Assembly: GCA_043766985.1 (NCBI GenBank)
Contig: JAYUHM010000035.1
Location: 1-18,250, forward strand
Origin: JAAFIP01 sp043766985
GTDB lineage: Bacteria; Pseudomonadota; Gammaproteobacteria; Burkholderiales; Burkholderiaceae_C
Reading direction: 5' to 3'
Length of the DNA stretch: 18,250 nucleotides
In this document: in pieces, positions 7,166 to 13,496 of the stretch
Layout: each line of letters begins with the position of its first letter
Numbering within the stretch: the first letter of the stretch is position 1
Made by a program: the position numbers and the translations under genes
The notes under the pieces: generated by a model
Database searches by the model: none
What the model saw: only the letters and a program-made list of their open reading frames with translations
Told to the model about the DNA's origin: nothing

Positions 7166-7250
7166 ACCTTAAGCAGCTCACCAAAGTAGACCCTCGTGCT
7201 GCGCCCCACTTTAACTGTCTTTTAAGCCATTCCATACCGCCCCTACCACC

Positions 7251-7781
7251 ATGACTACACGCTGCATTATCCGTCCCAGCCTGGAGACAGACATCCCTGC
7301 CATCCAGGCCATCTACGCACACCACGTGCTGCACGGCACCGGTACATTTGAAACCGAACCGCCTAACGAGACCGAGATCGCCAGCCGCCGGGCTGACGTG
7401 CTGGGCAAGAGCTTTCCGTACCTGGTGATTGAAAATGCAGGCGTGGTATGTGGTTTTGCCTACGCCAATTGGTTCAAACCGCGTCCGGCCTACCGTTTCA
7501 GCGTGGAAGACTCCATTTACATGGCGCAGGATTCAGGCGGCAAAGGCCTGGGCAAGCTCCTGCTGACCGAGCTGCTAGCCCAACTGGAGCGCGGAAGTAT
7601 CCGCAAAGCTATCGCGGTAATTGGCGACTCTGCCAATGCAGGCTCGATCGGAGTGCACCGCGCTTGTGGTTTCACCTCCGTGGGCGTTGTCAAGTCTTGC
7701 GGCTGGAAGTTTGGCCAATGGCGCGATATTGTGATGATGGAAAAAACGCTGGGCCTGGGCGACAGCACGCCCGCAGAATAA
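7251..7781 (+). CDS. GNAT family N-acetyltransferase (phosphinothricin acetyltransferase-like)
   Basis: Acetyl-CoA-dependent N-acetyltransferase of 176 aa. It resembles the phosphinothricin / methionine sulfoximine acetyltransferase group: IRPSLETDIPAIQAIYAHHVLHGTGTFE at the N-terminus, then VVCGFAYANWFKPRPAYRFSVEDSIY, the acetyl-CoA loop DSGGKGLGKLLL (about residues 93-104, a Gx2GxG/A-type motif), AVIGDSANAGSIGVHRACGF and the closing GWKFGQWRDIVMMEKTLG. The group also contains generic amino-acid-analogue acetylators, so the true substrate is not known. The start ATG has no recognisable Shine-Dalgarno. It is divergent from rpsP and 71 bases upstream of the TM2 gene. Confidence 0.92.
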   Translation: MTTRCIIRPSLETDIPAIQAIYAHHVLHGTGTFETEPPNETEIASRRADVLGKSFPYLVIENAGVVCGFAYANWFKPRPAYRFSVEDSIYMAQDSGGKGLGKLLLTELLAQLERGSIRKAIAVIGDSANAGSIGVHRACGFTSVGVVKSCGWKFGQWRDIVMMEKTLGLGDSTPAE

Positions 7782-7852
7782 GTACCAATAAACTTGCCGG
7801 GAACGACTTTAATTTGGGCTAGCGGCATCCCACCAACGCTATCATCAAGCGC

Positions 7853-8302
7853 ATGACCAAAAACAAAACACTGGCTGCGTGGCTAGCCTTCGTCGGCGGG
7901 CCGCTGGGCCTGCACCGCTTTTATCTGTATGGCTTGGGCGATATGCTGGGCTGGCTGCTACCCATCCCCACTGCGCTGGGCTTGTACGGCATTGCCCGGG
8001 TCGAGCAGTTTGGCCAAGATGATGTGTGGAGTTGGGTACTGATACCTCTGCTGGGTTTTACCATCGCTGGTTGCGCACTCGCCGCGATTGTCTACGGACT
8101 GATGGCACCCGAGAAATGGAACGCCAAGTTCAACCCCACGCTCGACCCCGAGGCCGCACTGGGCCAAACCAACTGGCTCACCATTGGCGCGCTGGTGTTT
8201 GCCCTGCTGGTGGGCGCCACCTGCTTGATGAGCAGCATCGTGTTCAGCTTCCAGCGTTATTTTGAATACCAGATCGAAGAAGCACGCAAGATTTCTCAAT
8301 GA
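7853..8302 (+). CDS. TM2-domain membrane protein, function unknown
   Basis: Membrane protein of 149 aa. The N-terminal KNKTLAAWLAFVGGPLGLHRFYLYGLGDMLGWLL is a TM2-type domain with the GLHRFYLYG turn between two membrane helices (about residues 7-40). Two more hydrophobic segments follow near 58-83 (WSWVLIPLLGFTIAGCALAAIVYGLM) and 107-132 (LTIGALVFALLVGATCLMSSIVFSF), with a charged tail. TM2 proteins have no agreed biochemical role in bacteria. It may be cotranscribed with the GNAT gene upstream. A short dispersed repeat begins at its stop codon. Confidence 0.85.
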   Translation: MTKNKTLAAWLAFVGGPLGLHRFYLYGLGDMLGWLLPIPTALGLYGIARVEQFGQDDVWSWVLIPLLGFTIAGCALAAIVYGLMAPEKWNAKFNPTLDPEAALGQTNWLTIGALVFALLVGATCLMSSIVFSFQRYFEYQIEEARKISQ

Positions 8303-8359
8303 AATCGGCTGCTAGCCCAATAGAATATAGCACAAGCAGCTACTATAAATATAGCAACT
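8302..8359 (+). repeat. Dispersed short repeat, copy 1 (longest, reference copy)
   Basis: This 58-base element fills most of the 73-base gap between the converging TM2 and pit genes. Related copies in this window are at 12913-12948, 13618-13649 and, inverted, 14235-14289. The shared core is TAGCACAAGCAGCTACTAT here. Its tail, GCTACTATAAATATAGC, has partial dyad symmetry. I recall similar short intergenic repeats in Comamonadaceae genomes, but that is memory and not a search. In this position it may act as a two-way transcription end. Confidence 0.7.
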
Positions 8360-8375
8360 ACTTGCCCTATAACGC

Positions 8376-9413
8376 TTAGAAAATCTGCAAACTGATCCAG
8401 TAAGCAATGGCCGCTACGAACGCGGACGCAGGGATGGTAAATATCCAGGCCCAGACGATGTTGCCCGCCACACCCCAACGCACCGCGCTCATGCGGTGCG
8501 TGCTGCCTACGCCCACGATGGCGCCAGTAATGGTGTGGGTGGTAGACACTGGGATGCCCATGCTGGTGGCTAAAAACAGGGTGATGGCGCCACCGGTCTC
8601 GGCGCAAAAACCGCCCACCGGTTTGAGCTTGGTGATCTTTTGGCCCATGGTTTTCACAATCCGCCAACCGCCAAACATGGTGCCTGCGCCGATACAGATG
8701 TAGCAGGCGATCACCACCCAGATGGGCAGGTAGTCTTTGGTGGCCATCATCCAGGTGGGCAGGCCCTGCACACCTGCCGTGGTGGCGGCAATTAGCAGTA
8801 GCCAGATAATGCCGGCGGTTTTTTGCGCATCGTTACCGCCGTGGCCCAGGCTGTAGGCTGCCGCAGACACCAGTTGCATGCGGCGAAACCAGCGGTCGGT
8901 GTGCGAGGGCTTGGCGCGCCTGCACACCCAGGCCACCAGCACCATCATCAGCGAACCCAGCACAAAGCCCAGAAACGGCGAGATGAAAATAAACGCCACA
9001 ATTTTAAGCACCCCGGATGCTATCAACGCACTGGCGCCCGACTTGGCTATCACCGCGCCCACAATACCGCCGATCAGCGCATGCGAGGAGCTGCTGGGGA
9101 TGCCGTAGTACCAGGTAACGATGTTCCAGGTAATCGCGCCCACCAGAGCACCAAAGATCACATGGGTATCCACCACATTGGGCAAGACGATGCCCTTGCC
9201 GATGGTAGCGGCCACACTGAGGTGGAAGACAAAATAGGCCACAAAGTTGAAAAATGCGGCAAACAGCACGGCCTGCCCGGGGCGCAGCACGCCGGTGGAG
9301 ACTACCGTGGCAATCGAGTTGGCGGCATCGTGAAAGCCGTTCATATAGTCAAAGGCAAAAGCCAGAAACAACAGCATAAAGACGACCCAGAGGGCGGTTT
9401 GAGCGGTATCCAT
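8376..9413 (-). CDS. pit: Low-affinity inorganic phosphate transporter, Pit family
   Basis: Inner-membrane symporter moving metal-phosphate with protons. At 345 aa it is the short bacterial Pit type. The two inverted PiT repeats are clear: NGFHDAANSIATVVST (residues 25-40) with GIPSSSSHALIGG (104-116), and GHGGNDAQKTAGI (190-202) with GIPVSTTHTITGAIVG (286-301). About ten hydrophobic helices are seen and a cytoplasmic basic loop (CRRAKPSHTDRWFRR) lies in the middle. It follows the DUF47 gene after 21 bases, the usual DUF47-pit pairing. The start codon lies in a small inverted repeat and has only a weak ribosome-binding site, which suggests coupled translation. Confidence 0.96.
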   Translation of the reverse strand: MDTAQTALWVVFMLLFLAFAFDYMNGFHDAANSIATVVSTGVLRPGQAVLFAAFFNFVAYFVFHLSVAATIGKGIVLPNVVDTHVIFGALVGAITWNIVTWYYGIPSSSSHALIGGIVGAVIAKSGASALIASGVLKIVAFIFISPFLGFVLGSLMMVLVAWVCRRAKPSHTDRWFRRMQLVSAAAYSLGHGGNDAQKTAGIIWLLLIAATTAGVQGLPTWMMATKDYLPIWVVIACYICIGAGTMFGGWRIVKTMGQKITKLKPVGGFCAETGGAITLFLATSMGIPVSTTHTITGAIVGVGSTHRMSAVRWGVAGNIVWAWIFTIPASAFVAAIAYWISLQIF

Positions 9414-9433
9414 AGTAAGTAAGCTGCTATGGA
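9409..9433 (-). promoter_or_regulatory. Inverted repeat around the pit start codon
   Basis: TCCATAG (9409-9415) and CTATGGA (9427-9433) are perfect 7-base inverted arms around an 11-base loop. On the - strand mRNA the arm nearest pit contains its AUG. This could slow independent initiation and couple pit to DUF47 translation. The pairing is seen; the role is inferred. Confidence 0.4.
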
Positions 9434-9434
9434 A

Positions 9435-10082
9435 TTAAGAATTTTCGAGGATCACGCCCTCAATCAGGTTTGCCACGTCTTCGCATTTGTCGGTAATCGT
9501 CTCCAGCAGCTCGTAGATGGCTTTGAGCTTGATGAGCTCGCGCACATCGGGTTCCTCACGAAACAGCTTGCTCATGGCGCTGCGCATCACGCGGTCGGCA
9601 TCGGACTCCAGCTTGTCGATTTCTTCGCAGGTTTTCAGCGCCGCTTCCGCGGTGCCCTTGTCGCTGATGGAGCTGAGCATTTTCACAGCAGCAGCCAAGC
9701 GCTCGCAGCATTTCACGCTGATGTCGGTCAGGCGTTTGATATCGTCGGTCATGAACTTCACGTCGTACAAGGCCATGGTTTCGGCCGAGTCCTGGATCAA
9801 ATCGGCCACGTCGTCCATGGTGTTGATCAGCTTGTGGATCTGCTCGCGGTCAATCGGCGTGATGAACGTCTGGTGCAACATCTTGTTCACGTCGTGCGTG
9901 ACGCGGTCTGCCGCGCGCTCTGCGTTGTCCACATCGCGGTTGTATTGCTCGCGCAGGTGCACGTCGTTGTAGTTGGTTACCAAGCTGGCAAACGCCCGCG
10001 CCGCTTCTACAATGCGATCCGCGTGCTGGTTGAACATTTCAAAAAAATTACCTTCTCTTGGAAGTAGTTTGCGAAACAGCAT
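9435..10082 (-). CDS. DUF47 / PhoU-like phosphate transport accessory protein
   Basis: Helical cytosolic protein of 215 aa in the DUF47 family, distantly PhoU-like. It is nearly always encoded next to pit and is thought to modulate the transporter. Typical sequence: MLFRKLLPREGNFFEMFNQHADRIVEAA, then two metal-rich helix repeats with DVDNAERAADRVTHDV..., TPIDREQIHKLINTMDDVADLIQD and EEIDKLESDADRVMRSAM. The C-terminus LLETITDKCEDVANLIEGVILENS is also characteristic. The start at 10082 is supported by AAGG about 8 bases upstream and by the conserved N-terminus. It lies directly downstream of a PHO-box-like array and is the first gene of the DUF47-pit pair. Confidence 0.94.
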   Translation of the reverse strand: MLFRKLLPREGNFFEMFNQHADRIVEAARAFASLVTNYNDVHLREQYNRDVDNAERAADRVTHDVNKMLHQTFITPIDREQIHKLINTMDDVADLIQDSAETMALYDVKFMTDDIKRLTDISVKCCERLAAAVKMLSSISDKGTAEAALKTCEEIDKLESDADRVMRSAMSKLFREEPDVRELIKLKAIYELLETITDKCEDVANLIEGVILENS

Positions 10083-10099
10083 GGAAGGCCTTGTGTATT

Positions 10100-10128
10100 G
10101 TTACAGTAATGTGACGGTTGTGTGTCAG
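10100..10128 (-). promoter_or_regulatory. PHO-box-like triple direct repeat (candidate PhoB site)
   Basis: On the - strand there are three 7-base units, CTGACAC, CCGTCAC and CTGTAAC, separated by the 4-base spacers ACAA and ATTA. This is an exact 11-base period. Each unit matches the PhoB half-site CTGTCAY at 6 of 7 positions. A weaker fourth unit lies one period upstream (10133-10139). The array ends 17 bases before the DUF47 start codon. With the candidate -10 box at 10138-10143, it lies downstream of the expected transcription start, which favours repression. Confidence 0.65.
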
Positions 10129-10137
10129 TTGTGTGCG

Positions 10138-10143
10138 ATTTTA
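10138..10143 (-). promoter_or_regulatory. Candidate -10 box for DUF47-pit
   Basis: TAAAAT on the - strand matches 5 of 6 bases of the consensus. The -35 region 17-18 bases upstream (TACTTT/TTACTT) is poor, as might be expected of an activated or weak promoter. The assignment is tentative. Confidence 0.35.
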
Positions 10144-10182
10144 CGCGAGGCAGCCCGTCGAAAGTAAAGCGGCTATCTAAAG

Positions 10183-10215
10183 AAAAAAGCCTCACTACTT
10201 TCGTAGTAAGGCTTT
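10183..10215 (-). terminator. Rho-independent terminator of acnB
   Basis: Arms at 10186-10198 and 10203-10215 pair over 13 positions around a 4-base loop. The one mismatch on the + strand (C-A) becomes a G-U pair in the - strand transcript, so the hairpin is complete only in the acnB direction. A run of T follows on that strand (complement of the A run at 10183-10188). It lies about 40 bases after the acnB stop. Confidence 0.9.
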
Positions 10216-10256
10216 GAGTGTCAGCTTGGGGCAATCTGTGCCGCCATCCGTACGGG

Positions 10257-12869
10257 TTACGCCGCTACTGCAGCCTTCTCGTTGAACTCTTCCATCTGGT
10301 CAAAGTTCATGTACTTGTACACGTTGGCACTGTCAGAGTTGATAACGCCCACGTCGGCCAAGTACTCAGCCCGCGTAGGAATGCGGCCCAGCTTGGAGCA
10401 AATCGCGGCCAGCTCGGCGCTACCCAAGTACACAAAGGTGTTTTTACCCAAGCGGTTAGGGAAGTTGCGGGTGCTGGTCGACATCACCGTGGCGCCCTCT
10501 TTTACCTGCGCCTGGTTACCCATGCACAGGCTGCAGCCCGGCATCTCCATACGGGCACCAGCGGCACCAAAGACGCCGTAGTGGCCTTCTTTGGTCAGCT
10601 GGTCGGCATCCATCTTGGTGGGCGGGGCCATCCACAGCTTGACGGGAATGTCGCGCTTGCCTTCCAGCAGCTTGCTGGCTGCGCGGAAGTGGCCGATATT
10701 GGTCATGCACGAGCCGATAAACACTTCGTCGATCTTGCTGCCAGCCACGTCGCTGAGCGTTTTGGCATCATCCGGGTCGTTCGGGCAGCAGACGATAGGC
10801 TCAGTGATCTCGGCGAGGTCGATCTCGATCACAGCGGTGTACTCGGCATCTTTGTCGGCTTTGAGCAGGGACGGGTTGGCAAGCCACTTCTCCATCTCTT
10901 TGATACGACGGGTAATGGTACGCGCGTTGGAATAACCGTTGGCGATCATGTTTTTTAGCAGTGCGATGTTGCTGTTCAAGTACTCAACTACCGGCGCTGT
11001 ATTCAAAGCCACCGTGCAACCTGCGGCAGAGCGCTCGGCACTGGCATCGGCCAACTCAAAGGCTTGCTCGATCTTCAAATCAGGCAAACCTTCAATCTCC
11101 AAAATACGACCTGAGAACAGGTTGACCTTGCCTTGCTTGGCCACAGTCAAATGGCCCGCCTTGATGGCGTACAGTGGAATGGCGTGCACCAAATCGCGCA
11201 GGGTTACGCCGGGCTGCATCTTGCCTTTAAAGCGTACCAGCACGCTCTCGGGCATGTCCAGCGGCATCACGCCAGTGGCGGCAGCAAAGGCTACCAGGCC
11301 GGAGCCCGCAGGAAAGCTGATGCCGATGGGGAAGCGTGTGTGGCTGTCGCCACCGGTGCCCACGGTGTCGGGCAGCAGCATACGGTTCAACCAGCTATGG
11401 ATGATGCCGTCGCCAGGGCGCAGGCTGATGCCGCCGCGCGTGCTGATGAAGTCGGGCAACTCGTGGTGCATCTTCACATCCACTGGCTTGGGGTACGCTG
11501 CCGTGTGGCAGAACGACTGCATGACCAAGTCAGAGCTGAAACCCAGGCAGGCCAGGTCTTTCAACTCGTCGCGTGTCATGGGGCCGGTCGTATCTTGCGA
11601 GCCCACTGACGTCATCTTTGGCTCGCAGTAGGTGCCTGGGCGCACGCCCTGGCCTTCTGGCAAACCGCAGGCGCGGCCCACCATTTTTTGAGCCAGGGTG
11701 AAGCCCTTGGTGGAGGTGGCAGGTGGTGTAGGCAAGCGGAACAGCGTGGACACTGGCAGGCCCAGGGCCTCGCGCGCTTTGGCTGTCAGGCCGCGACCGA
11801 CGATCAAGGGAATGCGGCCGCCGGCGCGCACTTCGTCAAACAGCACTTCGCTTTTAACTTGGAAAGAAGCGATTTCCTTGCCGTCTTTCAGCGCTTTGCC
11901 CTCGTAGGGGCGCAGCTCAATCACGTCGCCCATATTCATCTGGCTGACGTCCAGCTCGATTGGCAACGCACCCGCGTCTTCCATGGTGTTGTAGAAAATG
12001 GGGGCGATTTTGGCACCCAAACACACGCCCCCAAACTTCTTGTTGGGGATGAACGGAATATCTGCGCCGGTAAACCACAACACGCTGTTGGTGGCTGACT
12101 TGCGCGATGAACCGGTGCCGACCACGTCGCCCACGTAGGCCACTACGGCGCCAGAAGCCTGGGCTTTGGCATGCAGCGCATTGATCTGCGCAATGGGGCC
12201 GCGCTTGCCATCTTCCTCAGGGGTGAAAGGCGCGCCATCGCGCTTGTTCTTGAGAATGGCCAGGGCATGCAATGGGATGTCAGGGCGGCTCCAGGCGTCG
12301 GGGGCCGGAGACAAATCATCGGTATTGGTTTCGCCGGGCACTTTGAACACGGTGAGTTTGATGCTCTGGGGCACTTCAGGGCGCGAAGTAAACCACTCGG
12401 CGTCGGCCCAGCTTTGCAGCACGCCTTTGGCATGGGCATTGCCTTTGTCAGCTTTTTCTTTGACGTCGTGAAACTGGTCAAACATCAGCAGGGTTTTCTT
12501 CAAACCCGCAGCCGCTGTCGCGGCCACAGCAGCGTCATCGAGCAAGTCAATCAGTGGTGTCAAGTTGTAGCCACCCAGCATGGTGCCCAGCAGTTGGGTC
12601 GCCAGCTCGCGGGAGATCAGGCTGCACTTTTCGGTGCCATGCGCCACTGCGGCAAGGTACGAGGCTTTGACCTTGGCAGCGTCGTCCACACCGGCCGGCA
12701 CGCGGTGGGTAATCAGGTCTACCAGGGTAGCTTCTTCGCCTTTGGCAGGGTTCTTCAACTGCTCAATCAGCTCGCCTGTTTGCTTGGCCGACAGCGGCAA
12801 TGGTGGAATGCCCAGTGCGGCGCGCTCGGCTGCGTGGGCTTGGTAGGTTTGCATGAATGCGGATGCCAT
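10257..12869 (-). CDS. acnB: Aconitate hydratase B (bifunctional aconitase / 2-methylisocitrate dehydratase)
   Basis: Iron-sulfur TCA-cycle enzyme interconverting citrate and isocitrate; AcnB can also serve the methylcitrate route. The start at 12869 (MASAFMQTYQAHAAERAALGIPPLPL) is fixed by an excellent AAGGAGA 6 bases upstream, giving 870 aa, the normal AcnB length. The N-terminal HEAT-like domain (about 1-160) and the swivel domain with VPGETNTDDLSPAPDAWSRPDIPLHA come first, which is the AcnB order rather than AcnA. The 4Fe-4S ligands are C721 (GSCMTNIGHF) and C779/C782 (MPGCSLCMGNQ). GTGGDSHTRFPIGISFPAGSG is the active-site block. It is probably the last gene of an mdh-lyase-exported protein-acnB unit and ends at a strong terminator. 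An 88-base upstream gap with an inverted repeat and a dispersed-repeat copy may hold its own promoter. Confidence 0.98.
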   Translation of the reverse strand: MASAFMQTYQAHAAERAALGIPPLPLSAKQTGELIEQLKNPAKGEEATLVDLITHRVPAGVDDAAKVKASYLAAVAHGTEKCSLISRELATQLLGTMLGGYNLTPLIDLLDDAAVAATAAAGLKKTLLMFDQFHDVKEKADKGNAHAKGVLQSWADAEWFTSRPEVPQSIKLTVFKVPGETNTDDLSPAPDAWSRPDIPLHALAILKNKRDGAPFTPEEDGKRGPIAQINALHAKAQASGAVVAYVGDVVGTGSSRKSATNSVLWFTGADIPFIPNKKFGGVCLGAKIAPIFYNTMEDAGALPIELDVSQMNMGDVIELRPYEGKALKDGKEIASFQVKSEVLFDEVRAGGRIPLIVGRGLTAKAREALGLPVSTLFRLPTPPATSTKGFTLAQKMVGRACGLPEGQGVRPGTYCEPKMTSVGSQDTTGPMTRDELKDLACLGFSSDLVMQSFCHTAAYPKPVDVKMHHELPDFISTRGGISLRPGDGIIHSWLNRMLLPDTVGTGGDSHTRFPIGISFPAGSGLVAFAAATGVMPLDMPESVLVRFKGKMQPGVTLRDLVHAIPLYAIKAGHLTVAKQGKVNLFSGRILEIEGLPDLKIEQAFELADASAERSAAGCTVALNTAPVVEYLNSNIALLKNMIANGYSNARTITRRIKEMEKWLANPSLLKADKDAEYTAVIEIDLAEITEPIVCCPNDPDDAKTLSDVAGSKIDEVFIGSCMTNIGHFRAASKLLEGKRDIPVKLWMAPPTKMDADQLTKEGHYGVFGAAGARMEMPGCSLCMGNQAQVKEGATVMSTSTRNFPNRLGKNTFVYLGSAELAAICSKLGRIPTRAEYLADVGVINSDSANVYKYMNFDQMEEFNEKAAVAA

Positions 12870-12900
12870 GATTTTCTCCTTCACGTAACTCAAAAAATAC

Positions 12901-12929
12901 TGTCAGTGCACGTGAATGTTGCACTAACA
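12901..12929. repeat. Inverted repeat upstream of acnB
   Basis: TGTcAGTGCA and TGCACTaACA form 10-base arms with nine complementary positions around a 9-base centre. It ends 31 bases upstream of the acnB start codon. It could be an operator or an mRNA leader hairpin. Its promoter-distal half overlaps a copy of the dispersed repeat. Confidence 0.5.
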
Positions 12930-12948
12930 GCTACTACTTCAATAGCGA
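12913..12948 (+). repeat. Dispersed short repeat, copy 2
   Basis: Ungapped alignment with copy 1 (8322-8357) gives 25 identical bases of 36 by hand count, including the core CAGCTACTA and the tail ATAGC. It lies between the exported-protein gene and acnB, in the same orientation on the + strand as copy 1. Confidence 0.55.
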
Positions 12949-12957
12949 AAATTCGAT

Positions 12958-13485
12958 CTACTTGCTCAGACCGTCCAGCACGCCCGCCGTCGGATTGGCG
13001 CGCATCGCGTCGGCCACTGCCTGCTGTGCGGGGTTGATGCAGTCATCGGCCAGTCGCTTGCCTTGGCGTTCGTTAAACAACATTGACTTGTTGGCCAACT
13101 GCATAAACACGATACCGGTTTTACTGTCTTCCAAACGCACAGCACCCGATTTGGTAGGTACCGGTACGACATCGTATTTGGTTTTACCCAGCAACAGGTC
13201 AAACGCGCCATTCACCTTGGCATCAGGCGTGATAGTGACGCTATGACCGTCGGCACAGGCAATGCGACCCGTGTGCACAATTTGCGCAATGGATATCTGC
13301 TCGGCTGTAAGTTCAACAGGCTTGGACTGCACCGGTGCGGGCACTGGCGCAGGCTTGGCAACAGCATCCGCTTTGTGGGTGGCCGTAGCCTTGTGCGGTT
13401 TTTGGGTAGTCTGCGCGGGCACAGACGTGGCCAGCAGGGCCAAGGCCATGGTGATCAAAACCGACGACATTTTCGAGTTGCGCAT
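12958..13485 (-). CDS. Small exported protein, possible MliC-like fold
   Basis: Hypothetical periplasmic protein of 175 aa. MRNSKMSSVLITMALALLATSVPAQ is a signal peptide with a VPA-Q cleavage site near residue 24. A low-complexity Ala/Pro/Lys linker follows to about residue 58. The folded part (about 60-160) has two Cys, in RIACADGH and LADDCINP, that could form a disulfide. The pattern C-x-G...V...F.LL...Y...PV.T..GAVRLED...G.VFMQLANKSML faintly recalls membrane-bound lysozyme inhibitors of the MliC type. I cannot confirm that. GGAGA lies 6-10 bases before the ATG, directly after the lyase stop, so it is cotranscribed with the lyase and acnB. Why an exported protein sits among TCA enzymes is not clear. 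Confidence 0.8.
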   Translation of the reverse strand: MRNSKMSSVLITMALALLATSVPAQTTQKPHKATATHKADAVAKPAPVPAPVQSKPVELTAEQISIAQIVHTGRIACADGHSVTITPDAKVNGAFDLLLGKTKYDVVPVPTKSGAVRLEDSKTGIVFMQLANKSMLFNERQGKRLADDCINPAQQAVADAMRANPTAGVLDGLSK

Positions 13486-13496
13486 AACTGTCTCCG

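Noticed and set aside
10218..12098. Long open frames on the + strand across acnB
   Set aside because: They are antisense shadows of a highly conserved gene in GC-rich DNA; their translations are His/Gln/Arg-rich with no family motif and no ribosome-binding sites.
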